Below are positions 25,481-34,131 of a stretch of 64,000 bases of DNA, piece by piece. Under the pieces are notes generated by a model. The model was not told where the DNA came from. It saw only the letters and a program-made list of their open reading frames with translations, and searched no databases. Made by a program: the position numbers and the translations under genes. Position 1 is the stretch's first letter. Each line of letters starts with the position of its first letter. Source of the stretch: Aliiglaciecola sp. CAU 1673 (GTDB lineage: Bacteria > Pseudomonadota > Gammaproteobacteria > Enterobacterales > Alteromonadaceae); NCBI RefSeq assembly GCF_029223185.1, contig NZ_JARHUG010000023.1, positions 1 to 64,000 on the forward strand, written 5' to 3'.

Positions 25481-27592
25481 ATGCTTACTAAAGCTCCTTT
25501 TGCTGCGGTAATTCCACTACTCGCTTCATCTTTTTTTCTTTCGTTTCAAACTTTGGCAGACAGCTATGTTGCCGGGGTCAATTATTCCAACGGGCAACTC
25601 TATGCCCTTTGTTTTGATGACGATACCGGCACTGCTGCTCGCTCGGCGACGCTGGGAGATGGAGGGAAACGACCGGTTTCCATGGTGTTTTTCACCGGCA
25701 AAACGGATGAATTAGGCAAAGACTCGCTGCAATTACTGGTGGCAGACGAGGCGGGGCAGATAAATCGCTTTGTATGGGGTGAGCAGTTGACGGTGGGTGT
25801 AGAGCCACAAAAGCGCTGCGAAGTCATTGAGATCTCCGCTAGTCAAAACTTTTACAGCAAAAGAGGCGGGAATGGCCCTTCTGCGCCCAATGGTTTATCG
25901 GTTGCGCCGGGTGACAAACTGCTGGCATTAAGTCCGGGCAAGGGAAAAGGTGGCGGAGAGCTTTGGAGCTTTGATTTATTAGATCCTGCGCAGCCACCGG
26001 TGCGCTTACTTAATAACTTGGCTTATAGCAGTTTGCAAGAGACCCTGGTATTGCCATCAAATATGGCGAGCACCACATTACAAGAAGATGTTCTGATCGT
26101 TGCCAACGGGCCGGACGCCATCTTGAAGCTTGACCGCAGCTGTTATGCCAATGGTCAATGCGCTAACCAGTGGGTGGAATTTATAGGCGGTAGCAGCGGT
26201 ATTGCTCTGCCAGCTTCACCATCAGGAATTGCTTTATTGCCATCACCAAATCAGGACAAGTTATTGGTGATGACGGAGGCAGGGCAGGTTGCACTATACA
26301 GTCTGCAAACTGGCACGCCTGTGCTGGAGAACCCAGCCCTACTCAGTGGATTGGGCAATGGTAAGTTCAAAATTAAAACCCTGCGGGATATCGACGTCAA
26401 CCAGCCTCAGGGAGCCAATCAAATCGACTTTAAGGCCCATCTTTATGTGGCTGGGCGAAACAATGGCAGCGTGTTGCAGATTACGCTGGTGGACAATAAC
26501 GGCGTTATTTCAGTGGAGTCTCCTGACTTTTTAGAGGTCAATCAGGGTATACAACATCCCAGGGCACTGGCAGTCACTGCGGAAGATTTTATTCGTATCC
26601 CGCCTTGTACTGAAAATTGCCCGGATGAGATTGTGGTTAATATTTCCACCGTCATACAGCATAGTTTTGATGTATCACAGCAAACCGGAGAGCCGATTTC
26701 CGGTTATATCGGTGAAACCTTTCAGGTGCTTGCTGATCCCAGACCGGGCTGTCACCGTGACTCTGCAAACCAGGTCCCCGGGCCTCTCTATATCTGGCAA
26801 GACAATCTTTACCTACAGGATCCTGACCCTGTTACACCGGCCAATCCGGTTTCCACCAGTGTCATGATCCCATCCTATCTGTGTGGTTCACCGGATAATG
26901 ATCCCCATATTATGCTGGTGCGCACGGTTTCCAATATTGAAGTCACCCGTATTGAAGTTGACCATCTTATCTTCGATACCGACCTTGATAACAATGGTTT
27001 GCCAGATCTCAATTGCTATACAAGCGACAAATTGCGTCAACCTGCTGCTGGTTGGGCGCCTATCCCCGAATTGGCCGAAGACGGTATCGTCGAGGGACGC
27101 CAGGTCATTGATTTAGTGACAGGTTGCGGCAGTGTGAGGATGAAGACCAGGGAGCTTTCTTATTTCGTTCTGGGGCTCCGAAACAAAATCCAGCCCGACA
27201 TTCCTGCGCTTAACCAATACGCACAGATCGTACTCAATGAGTTTCAGGGATTACGCCAAACGCTGGTAGAAGCCCAGTATGCACCTGCTTGTGTTGGTGA
27301 CTTACAGGCCGCCACGCAGATGGAAGCCGATATACTGGCCATTGAAAATAACCTCAATAATTTGTCTTTGAGTACGCTTCAAAGTGACATGCTCAGTTTG
27401 TTACAACGACTCAGAGACAACCAGGCGAACCTGAATGTTGCCGCTAAAGGACAAGGGTGCCTGCAAAATACGCAGGGAGATCTTTTGTCCCGAATGACCC
27501 ATATTTACTTCAATGGTGCTACGAAATTGTTAGATCAGGTCTGGGCATCCGACTGTCCTGCAGGCATCAATTTGGAGCAATGTTTGTATTGA
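25481..27592 (+). CDS. Large exported protein of unknown function
   Basis: I do not recognise this 703-residue protein. It has a clear signal peptide (LTKAPFAAVIPLLASSFFLSF, cleavage after TLADS). Residues about 25-370 read like repeated beta-propeller blades: short strands around SYVAGVNYSNGQLYALCF, LQLLVADEAGQINRFVW, DVLIVANGPDAILKLDRS, DKLLVMTEAGQVALYSL and AHLYVAGRNNGSVLQITL, a pattern of quinoprotein- or NHL-like propellers. A second part (about 375-560) has spaced cysteines and aspartates, including FDTDLDNNGLPDLNC, like a calcium-binding loop. The C-terminal 130 residues are helical with Cys pairs. AAGGA at 25468 suits the ATG at 25481 better than that at 25472. It precedes the TIR-TPR gene by 80 bp with a weak hairpin between; linkage is possible but unproven. 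Confidence 0.6.
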   Translation: MLTKAPFAAVIPLLASSFFLSFQTLADSYVAGVNYSNGQLYALCFDDDTGTAARSATLGDGGKRPVSMVFFTGKTDELGKDSLQLLVADEAGQINRFVWGEQLTVGVEPQKRCEVIEISASQNFYSKRGGNGPSAPNGLSVAPGDKLLALSPGKGKGGGELWSFDLLDPAQPPVRLLNNLAYSSLQETLVLPSNMASTTLQEDVLIVANGPDAILKLDRSCYANGQCANQWVEFIGGSSGIALPASPSGIALLPSPNQDKLLVMTEAGQVALYSLQTGTPVLENPALLSGLGNGKFKIKTLRDIDVNQPQGANQIDFKAHLYVAGRNNGSVLQITLVDNNGVISVESPDFLEVNQGIQHPRALAVTAEDFIRIPPCTENCPDEIVVNISTVIQHSFDVSQQTGEPISGYIGETFQVLADPRPGCHRDSANQVPGPLYIWQDNLYLQDPDPVTPANPVSTSVMIPSYLCGSPDNDPHIMLVRTVSNIEVTRIEVDHLIFDTDLDNNGLPDLNCYTSDKLRQPAAGWAPIPELAEDGIVEGRQVIDLVTGCGSVRMKTRELSYFVLGLRNKIQPDIPALNQYAQIVLNEFQGLRQTLVEAQYAPACVGDLQAATQMEADILAIENNLNNLSLSTLQSDMLSLLQRLRDNQANLNVAAKGQGCLQNTQGDLLSRMTHIYFNGATKLLDQVWASDCPAGINLEQCLY

Positions 27593-27616
27593 TTGGGGAA
27601 ACAACGACACCGTTTT

Positions 27617-27644
27617 AGCAGCAGGAAATCACTACCCTGCTGCT
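27617..27644 (+). terminator. Weak hairpin upstream of TIR-TPR gene
   Basis: AGCAGCAGG (27617-27625) and CCTGCTGCT (27636-27644), 10-base loop, followed by TGTTTG. Could end the upstream exported-protein transcript or attenuate into the TIR gene. Confidence 0.4.
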
Positions 27645-27672
27645 TGTTTGCGAGCGCAGGGTTTGGGTCATA

Positions 27673-29901
27673 ATGAGTAGTTATCGCTACAAAGCTTTTA
27701 TCAGTTACAGCCATAAAGACAGTAAATGGGCCCATTGGCTGCATAAGGAGTTGGAGCGGTTTCATGTCCATAAACATCTGATTGGGCAGGAAACGCCAGC
27801 CGGGAAAGTGCCTGATAAACTACTCCCTGTTTTTCTGGACCGTGAAGAATTGGCCAGTGCCACCGATTTAGGTACTTTGCTGACAGAATGTCTGGAAAAT
27901 TCCTGGTGCCAAATCGTTATCTGTTCACCTACTGCTGCTAAATCCCGCTGGGTGAATGAGGAAATTCTTACTTTCAAGCGCTTGGGTAAGGCCCATCGTA
28001 TATTCAGTCTGATAGTGGATGGCGAGCCCTATGCCAGCGACAGCAATCAGCCCGATCAGGAATGCTTTCCACCGGCCTTGCGCTTTCATTTAGACGAACA
28101 CGGCCAGCTTTCTGATCGGCCAGCAGAGCCTATCGCTGCCGATGCCCGGCCAGGCAAGGACGGCAAGCGCAATGCCTTATACAAAATCGTCGCCGGCATG
28201 CTCGGCGTCGGTTTCGACACCCTGAAACAGCGGGAGCTGCAACGTCGTCAGAAACGAATGGCGCTGATCACGGCCGGCACAACCCTGGGAATGGTGCTTG
28301 CCATTGGTTTGGCCGTTGATGCAATGATTGCCCGTAATGAGGCCCAGCAACAGCGTAATCGGGCCGAAATAGAGGCGCAGACAGCCAATCGCACCGCCAA
28401 TTTTATGGTCAGCCTGTTTTCCGTCTCAGATCCCAGTGAGGCGCGCGGCAATACTATTACTGCCCGAGAAATTCTCGATAATGGTGCCCATCGGATAGAA
28501 GATGAACTCAGTGATGAGCCGCAGATCCAGGCCACTTTGATGAATACCATCGGCCAGGTTTACACCGCTTTAGGCTTATACCAGCGCGCCGCCGATTTGT
28601 TGGAGTCAGCCCTGAAAGTACGACAAGCATTACGTGCAGAGGACAAAATATCGGCGGCGGAGCTGTCCGATAGCATGGATGCCCTGGCGCGCATCTATAC
28701 CGAGTTGGCCAGTTATGAGGAAGCAGAAGCTCTGTTCAAAAGAGCCATGATGCTTCTGGAATTACAAGGTAAGCCAACCAGCAAGTTGGCGGCAGACATT
28801 AAAGCCGGGTTGGCTGAATTGTATTTCAGAATGGGTCGCTACACAGACGCCGAACCACTGTTACAGCAAGTTCTGACGTTGAGACGTTTAAATCATGGTG
28901 AACAGTCTCTGGAAGCCGCACAAGCCACACAGCAATTGGGGCTGAACTTACTGGACCAGGGCGAATTGGAGAAAGCGGAAAGCTATCTGCGTGACGCTAT
29001 GGCGCAGATGCAAACCGTGCTGGGTAACGAGCCTCATCCGGCGCTGGCAGAAAATTATAATAATTTGGCCTATGTGCTGCACAGTATGGGCAGATTTGAG
29101 GAAGCCCGGACCCAATATGAAAGGGCCCTGGAAATGCACCGTGTATTGTTGGGCGAAGACCATCCCGATGTGGCCACGGCACATATAAATCTGGCCATGT
29201 TATACCAGGACTCTGGCCGTTATGACCAAGCCAAGGAGATGTTTGAGGCATCTATCAAGATCCTGCACCGCGTATATGGTGAAGCGCATCCGAAAATTGC
29301 CAAAGCTATGAATAACCTTGCCTACTTGCTCTATGACCAAAATGACGCAGAGGGGGCACTGAGGATTATGGAAAAGGTTGTGGAGATGGCGCGCGCTACC
29401 TTGGGTGATCAACATGCGGACCTGGCCCGCTATCTGTCTACCGAAGGGCGTTGGCTGGCTGAATCCGGACGTCACGAGGAAGCGGTGGCGATTCACCGGC
29501 GTGCGTTAGCGATGAAGATACATATGCTTGGCGAAGATCATCCGAATGTGGCTATCAGTGAATTTGATTTAGCCGAATCTTTGCTGGGGATTGGCCAGAA
29601 TCAGGAGGCCTTATCCCTGGCCCAGCACGCGGTAAAGGCATTAATTGAAGCACATGGGGAGGAGCACTGGTATGTGGCCATTGCTAAATTGACTTTGGCG
29701 CGCGCTTTAATGGCACAAAATGCCTTACAAGAGGCGGAGCCGATGTTACTGAAAAGCTATGCTCAGCTTGAGGCAGATGAGTATATTCCGCCGGCCTATT
29801 TGCGCCGTGCTTTGCAGCGTCTGGTTGAACTTTATACTTTGAAAAACGCCTCTGCCGAGCGCGATAAGTTCAAGTTACTGTTGGCCAATATGGGTGCTTA
29901 A
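27673..29901 (+). CDS. TIR domain - membrane helix - TPR protein
   Basis: A 742-residue protein with three parts. Residues 1-120 are a TIR domain of the TIR_2 type: YKAFISYSHKD, PVFLDREELASATDLGTLL, WCQIVICSPTAAKSRWVNEEI. W93 and E97 make the WxxxE-type pair found in NAD-hydrolysing bacterial TIRs (E97, or E96, as candidate catalytic Glu). A basic segment and one membrane helix (196-219) follow, then a coiled linker (222-242). Residues about 285-735 hold ten or so TPR repeats of the kinesin-light-chain class, with recurring LGEDHPDVA-like loops (ALGEDHPNVA, GEAHPKIA, GDQHADLA). TIR would face the cytoplasm with TPRs on the other side of one helix. Converges with the K+ channel (4-bp overlap). 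Such proteins may act in NAD+-based signalling or scaffold assembly; function here is inferred. Confidence 0.8.
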   Translation: MSSYRYKAFISYSHKDSKWAHWLHKELERFHVHKHLIGQETPAGKVPDKLLPVFLDREELASATDLGTLLTECLENSWCQIVICSPTAAKSRWVNEEILTFKRLGKAHRIFSLIVDGEPYASDSNQPDQECFPPALRFHLDEHGQLSDRPAEPIAADARPGKDGKRNALYKIVAGMLGVGFDTLKQRELQRRQKRMALITAGTTLGMVLAIGLAVDAMIARNEAQQQRNRAEIEAQTANRTANFMVSLFSVSDPSEARGNTITAREILDNGAHRIEDELSDEPQIQATLMNTIGQVYTALGLYQRAADLLESALKVRQALRAEDKISAAELSDSMDALARIYTELASYEEAEALFKRAMMLLELQGKPTSKLAADIKAGLAELYFRMGRYTDAEPLLQQVLTLRRLNHGEQSLEAAQATQQLGLNLLDQGELEKAESYLRDAMAQMQTVLGNEPHPALAENYNNLAYVLHSMGRFEEARTQYERALEMHRVLLGEDHPDVATAHINLAMLYQDSGRYDQAKEMFEASIKILHRVYGEAHPKIAKAMNNLAYLLYDQNDAEGALRIMEKVVEMARATLGDQHADLARYLSTEGRWLAESGRHEEAVAIHRRALAMKIHMLGEDHPNVAISEFDLAESLLGIGQNQEALSLAQHAVKALIEAHGEEHWYVAIAKLTLARALMAQNALQEAEPMLLKSYAQLEADEYIPPAYLRRALQRLVELYTLKNASAERDKFKLLLANMGA

Positions 29902-30875
29902 CGCCCACATAAGGGACACCGTCCGACGAGCTTTTCCTTCTTGAGCAAGGAGATATTTTTTTCCAAATCTTCCGTAGACAGGTCCAGTTTATCGGCTAAC
30001 TCCTGTAAGGTTTTGTATTCGGATGGGTCGATTTGGCCATCGGCCAATGCCTGTTCGATGTGCACTTCAAGATCGAGTTTTCGTTCGCGTAACTCTTCAC
30101 CAAAACGTCCAGCCAGCATACCCGCAGGAAGCGCCACAAAGCCTACGCCAATAATCATAATAAAGGTGGCAACGATACGCCCTCCGGTAGTTAGCGGCGT
30201 GACATCGCCATATCCCACCGTGGTCATAGTCACCACCGCCCACCACAGGGAATGCAGGATACTGCCGAACTGTTCCGGTTGGGTTTTGCTTTCCAATGCG
30301 TACATCACGCTGGCGGCGATAACAATCAGGAACATCATCATCATCATGGCAGCCGCTATGCTCTTTGCTTCCTTTTGCAGCACGGTCATAAAGATATTGA
30401 AGCCTTTGAAATAGTGAGTGAGCTTCATCAGACGTAGCACCCGGAACAGGCGCAGATAACGCAAGTCCACGGTAAAAAACAGTGAAATCAAAAACGGTAG
30501 GATGGCCATCAAATCGATAATAGCGATGGGTTTGATTACGTAACGCAGGCGGGCGCGCCATGTTGCATGCTCTTTGAGTTCCGGTCTTTCCACGCAACAC
30601 CATACCCGGGCCAGATACTCCACCAGAAAGATGCTTACCGAGACCAACTCGAACATAAAAAAGAAACGACCATAGGCCGCACGAATTGAGGCCTCAGACT
30701 CGAAAATGACTGCGGTTACATTGCTGATAATCAGCACAATCAGAAACAGATTCAGGTAGCGGGAGGCGTTAGAGCGAGACTGCTCATTTTCTATCAGGTG
30801 GTAAACCTTCAGGCGTAACGACATTGGACTGTCCAGTATTAAAAAAGATTCTTCGCCTTCGCGGCTGTATCCCAT
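29898..30875 (-). CDS. Voltage-gated-type potassium channel (six-helix)
   Basis: A 325-residue ion channel of the bacterial Kv/KvLm type. S1 at about 41-59, S2 72-89, S3 117-134, S4 voltage sensor LRYLRLFRVLRLMKLTHY (137-155; Arg at every third position), S5 173-192, pore loop with the K+ selectivity filter TVGYGD (219-224) and S6 231-255 (GFVALPAGMLAGRF). The cytoplasmic tail has a coiled or SHOCT-like helix (VHIEQALADGQIDPSEYKTL) and ends in CPLCGR, a possible zinc knuckle. Start codon choice between 30875 and an internal ATG at 30824 is uncertain as neither has a strong Shine-Dalgarno. Divergent from the SLOG protein gene (82 bp) and convergent with the TIR-TPR gene. Confidence 0.85.
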   Translation of the reverse strand: MGYSREGEESFLILDSPMSLRLKVYHLIENEQSRSNASRYLNLFLIVLIISNVTAVIFESEASIRAAYGRFFFMFELVSVSIFLVEYLARVWCCVERPELKEHATWRARLRYVIKPIAIIDLMAILPFLISLFFTVDLRYLRLFRVLRLMKLTHYFKGFNIFMTVLQKEAKSIAAAMMMMMFLIVIAASVMYALESKTQPEQFGSILHSLWWAVVTMTTVGYGDVTPLTTGGRIVATFIMIIGVGFVALPAGMLAGRFGEELRERKLDLEVHIEQALADGQIDPSEYKTLQELADKLDLSTEDLEKNISLLKKEKLVGRCPLCGR

Positions 30876-30957
30876 TGAAATTTATCGGGGTATGCCAGCA
30901 AAAGGCTCTATGCTCATTACAGGGTAGACAAAAAATGTACTGGAAAGAAGGGAGCAC

Positions 30958-32730
30958 ATGAGCCGGACACCTTATGTTATCGGGATCACCGGGCACCGTG
31001 ATTTAGACGAGGCTGCCACTCAATATGCGACACAACAAATCACATCACTGTTAGCCAGCTTAAAATCGAGGTTAGCGCTAACCCCTATCGTGGTGGTCAC
31101 CGGCATGGCTGATGGTGCCGATCGGGTGTTGGCAAAGGTGGCGCTCAAGTTGGGGTATCCGGTGACGGCGTTGCTGCCATTGCCAAAGGAAGAGTATCGC
31201 AAGGACTTTTCTGAGGCGTCCTGGCAGGAATTTAATCAGATTATTGCCAATCCGTTGGTGGAATGCTCGGTGGTGGAGCAGCTGCATGAATGTGCACCGG
31301 GAGAATCGATGTCCGATCAGGAACGCGATACCCAATACTGGGTATTGGGACAGCATCTGATTTGCCAATCCAACCTGATGATTGCCATTTGGGATGGCGA
31401 GAATACCGGTCTGACCGGCGGTACGTCCGATGTGTTGCTGGATTATCTGGATGCTCAGCCGCGTCGGCGTAATGATCGGATTAGTGGCTCTGCCGCTACC
31501 ATCACGTATCTGCACCGGGAAGACAGTCAACAGCAGTTGATGGGGCGCCAGGCTTACTGGGTGCCGGTAGACAAAACGGAACACGGCCATTCCCGTTCTG
31601 AACAGACCCCGCAGGTGTGTTTTTTATCCGGGGAAATCGGCACCTATGAGTTGGAATGTTTTCCCAGTATTCCCAAGAGCCTGTTGGATGATATGGCCCA
31701 ACTTGAGGAGTACAACGAGCAGATCCAGGTATTGGAGGAAGAGGGCGCCATCAATAGAAATTACAGTTTGCTTAACGACTACGATCTGACACGCGCGCCC
31801 ATCCCTACTGACTTACTGAAGGACCTAGACACAGAATTTCTTAAGGCGGATGCGGTAGCCATCGACAATCAAAAGCATTCAGACAGTCAGTTTACGTTGT
31901 TCAGTCTTATCGCCGCTGCCATGGGCTTTCTGTTTCTTGTATACGCCAAAATCGTAGCCAGCAACTACTTGTTAATCGGCTATCTGGTGCTCTTTCTGAT
32001 TGGTTGGCGTTACTACCGCCGGATTCAAAAGCGCCACAGTTTCACCAATCATTTAACCGCAAGGGCCTTAGCAGAAACCTTACGTACTCAGTTTTATCTG
32101 TTGCTTATCGGGCGCAATAACCACAAACGCCCGACCCATTTGATGAACACATGCGGAGTCAGCCAATTTGAAGGCTTCAATTGGATAAAACACATTATCT
32201 TGTCCAAGGTGCCCATGCATCTCGACCACAAAACCCATCAAAAACATCTGCACTACAACGTAGAGTTTGTCTGCGAGCACTGGTTGATGGATCAAACCAG
32301 TTATTTTGAACGTAAGACCCGCATCTTGTCGCAGCATCATCACAAGCTGGAACACATAAAATCGTTTCTGTTTATCAGTTCCGCCTTGATGGCGGTCATG
32401 CTGATCCTGTTTAAATATGCGATGACGGATTTGGTCTTTTATGCCGATATTAACGCCAAAAGCGTAACAGTGCTGCTAATGGGCTTATTACCGTTTTTAT
32501 TGGGTGTTTGGGAGATTTATCAGAACAAGATGGCGGTGAAGGAATTGCTTTGGCAATACCGCACTCAATCCGTGCTATTTAACGAAGCCAAACAGCATAT
32601 CGAGAAGGCCGACACCCTGGATCAGAAATGTGCGGTGTTAAGTGAACTGGCTGAGCGAGCCTTACTGGAAAACTTTATCTGGATCATTCATCGATTTCAT
32701 CGAGAGCATGAGCCCCCTACTGCGGGTTGA
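30958..32730 (+). CDS. SLOG-domain protein with four membrane helices
   Basis: A 590-residue protein. Residues 1-165 form a Rossmann-like SLOG domain (the fold of DprA/LOG and TRPM MHR domains): GITGHRD (9-15), VVVTGMADGADRVLAKVA (45-62) and WDGENTGLTGGTSDVL (145-160) are the nucleotide-binding loops. After a linker (about 170-305) come two hydrophobic hairpins, helices at 311-331/334-351 and 467-487/502-519, each like the 2TM modules associated with SLOG and SMODS sensors. Family precedent: such proteins are predicted sensors of nucleotide-derived signals, with the membrane part as effector. GGGAG precedes the ATG. No gene symbol is known to me. Its 3' end overlaps the rof gene by 14 bp in convergent orientation. 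Confidence 0.75.
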   Translation: MSRTPYVIGITGHRDLDEAATQYATQQITSLLASLKSRLALTPIVVVTGMADGADRVLAKVALKLGYPVTALLPLPKEEYRKDFSEASWQEFNQIIANPLVECSVVEQLHECAPGESMSDQERDTQYWVLGQHLICQSNLMIAIWDGENTGLTGGTSDVLLDYLDAQPRRRNDRISGSAATITYLHREDSQQQLMGRQAYWVPVDKTEHGHSRSEQTPQVCFLSGEIGTYELECFPSIPKSLLDDMAQLEEYNEQIQVLEEEGAINRNYSLLNDYDLTRAPIPTDLLKDLDTEFLKADAVAIDNQKHSDSQFTLFSLIAAAMGFLFLVYAKIVASNYLLIGYLVLFLIGWRYYRRIQKRHSFTNHLTARALAETLRTQFYLLLIGRNNHKRPTHLMNTCGVSQFEGFNWIKHIILSKVPMHLDHKTHQKHLHYNVEFVCEHWLMDQTSYFERKTRILSQHHHKLEHIKSFLFISSALMAVMLILFKYAMTDLVFYADINAKSVTVLLMGLLPFLLGVWEIYQNKMAVKELLWQYRTQSVLFNEAKQHIEKADTLDQKCAVLSELAERALLENFIWIIHRFHREHEPPTAG

Positions 32731-32971
32731 TATCCAGCTGTGAAAAGTAGGGGTTTGTGGTGATGGCCCGGATAATGCGGATTTCGGTCATGGCAATGAC
32801 CAGATGCTGCCCCTTTACGTTCAGGACCAAAACCTCCATAGGGCCTGGCCGGGTTTCGGTGGTTACCGCCCGACCGCAAAACAGTGCACCATTGGTCATT
32901 TCCACTTCCAATTCGTATCCATAAAGGCAGGCGACTTCCAGATTGTCGTGCATATTACAGTTCAGTGGCAT
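32717..32971 (-). CDS. rof: Rof-like Rho-binding antiterminator
   Basis: An 84-residue protein matching the Rof/YaeO family: MPLNCNMHDNLEVACLYGYELEVEM at the N-terminus compares with the E. coli INCDDYDNLELACQHH start, followed by an Sm-like beta-rich core. Rof binds the primary RNA site of Rho and blocks termination. The ATG at 32971 is preferred (GGATGAG upstream); a longer frame begins with TTG at 32983. It converges with and overlaps the SLOG gene and diverges from alkB. Confidence 0.78.
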   Translation of the reverse strand: MPLNCNMHDNLEVACLYGYELEVEMTNGALFCGRAVTTETRPGPMEVLVLNVKGQHLVIAMTEIRIIRAITTNPYFSQLDINPQ

Positions 32972-33034
32972 GTGCTCATCCAATTTTCAAAGGCTGTGCT
33001 AATTTTAATCCAGAACATTCAACTGGTTTGAACG

Positions 33035-34129
33035 ATGAAAAGCGCTTCACCGTTTCCTTTTGCCCTGGCATTTCTGGTGGCCTATCTACCGGCTGTGGTA
33101 TTTGCGTTGTGTTTGTGGATGGCCGGCAATGTTGGCAACAGCTTATGGCTGGCTTTACTGCCAGCCCTGTTCTTATATTTCGTCATGCCACCCCTCGATT
33201 ATTTGTTGGGGCGTGACACCCTTAACCCTTCTTCAGCATCTCAGGCGGCACTCAAAAACAGCAAATTACTAAAGGCACTGCCAGTGATGACGTTACCGCT
33301 ACAGGCGACATTACTGTTTGGAAGCGCCGCCTGGCTGAGTTCTTTGCCTGACATCAGCTGGGTTCATTGGGTCGTTTGGGCCATTTCCCTAGGGGTGGTT
33401 GGCGGTGTAACCGCCATTAATCCGGCCCATGAACTGATCCATCGCAATAGCCGATTGGAGCGCGGGGCGGGCGGGGCACTGTTGTCGCTGGTGGCTTATC
33501 CCAGCTTTAAAATCGAACATATTCGCGGTCATCATGTAAACGTGGCGACACCATTGGACAACTCTACCGCCAAGCGGGGACAAAGTGTTTATGCCTTCGT
33601 ACCTGTTGCCATTTTTAAGAACCTGCGCAGCGCCTGGCAGTTTGAGCGCAAACGCCTGGCCCATCAACGCCTGCCGGTATGGCATTGGCGTAACGAATTG
33701 TTGGGTTGGTGGCTACTGACAGCCGCCATTGCGCTGTTGATGTTGGTCTGTTTTGGTGTGTATGGGCTGGCGTTCTTCTTGCTGCAAAGCCTGGTGGCCA
33801 TCGTGGAACTGGAAGCCATTAATTATATCGAACACTACGGCTTGCTGCGCAAGCAACTGGCTAATGGGCGTTATGAGCCACCCAATGAAAATCACTCCTG
33901 GGACAGCAGCTTTCTGCTCAGTAACCTGATGCTGTTTCAGCTGCAACGCCATGCCGATCACCATGCGCATCCCGGTCGGCCTTATCCGCTTTTGCGACAC
34001 TGTCCGGGCAGTCCGCAATTACCCGGTGGTTATGCCAGCATGTTGTTGCTGGCGTTGTTTCCGCCGCTGTGGCGAAGGGTGATCCATCCCCGGCTGCAGC
34101 GTTATTGTGCAAAAACACTAACAACCTGA
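33035..34129 (+). CDS. alkB: Alkane 1-monooxygenase (AlkB family)
   Basis: A 364-residue membrane di-iron hydroxylase that oxidises terminal methyl groups of alkanes using rubredoxin electrons. All histidine boxes are present: HELIH (box 1), HIRGHH (box 2), NYIEHYG (the AlkB-specific HYG box) and LQRHADHHAHP (box 3), with about six hydrophobic helices. It is a little shorter than GPo1 AlkB (401), like many marine AlkBs. Rubredoxin and rubredoxin reductase genes are not in the window. The Shine-Dalgarno is weak. Neighbouring LytTR regulator converges with a 2-bp gap. Confidence 0.87.
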   Translation: MKSASPFPFALAFLVAYLPAVVFALCLWMAGNVGNSLWLALLPALFLYFVMPPLDYLLGRDTLNPSSASQAALKNSKLLKALPVMTLPLQATLLFGSAAWLSSLPDISWVHWVVWAISLGVVGGVTAINPAHELIHRNSRLERGAGGALLSLVAYPSFKIEHIRGHHVNVATPLDNSTAKRGQSVYAFVPVAIFKNLRSAWQFERKRLAHQRLPVWHWRNELLGWWLLTAAIALLMLVCFGVYGLAFFLLQSLVAIVELEAINYIEHYGLLRKQLANGRYEPPNENHSWDSSFLLSNLMLFQLQRHADHHAHPGRPYPLLRHCPGSPQLPGGYASMLLLALFPPLWRRVIHPRLQRYCAKTLTT

Positions 34130-34131
34130 GG

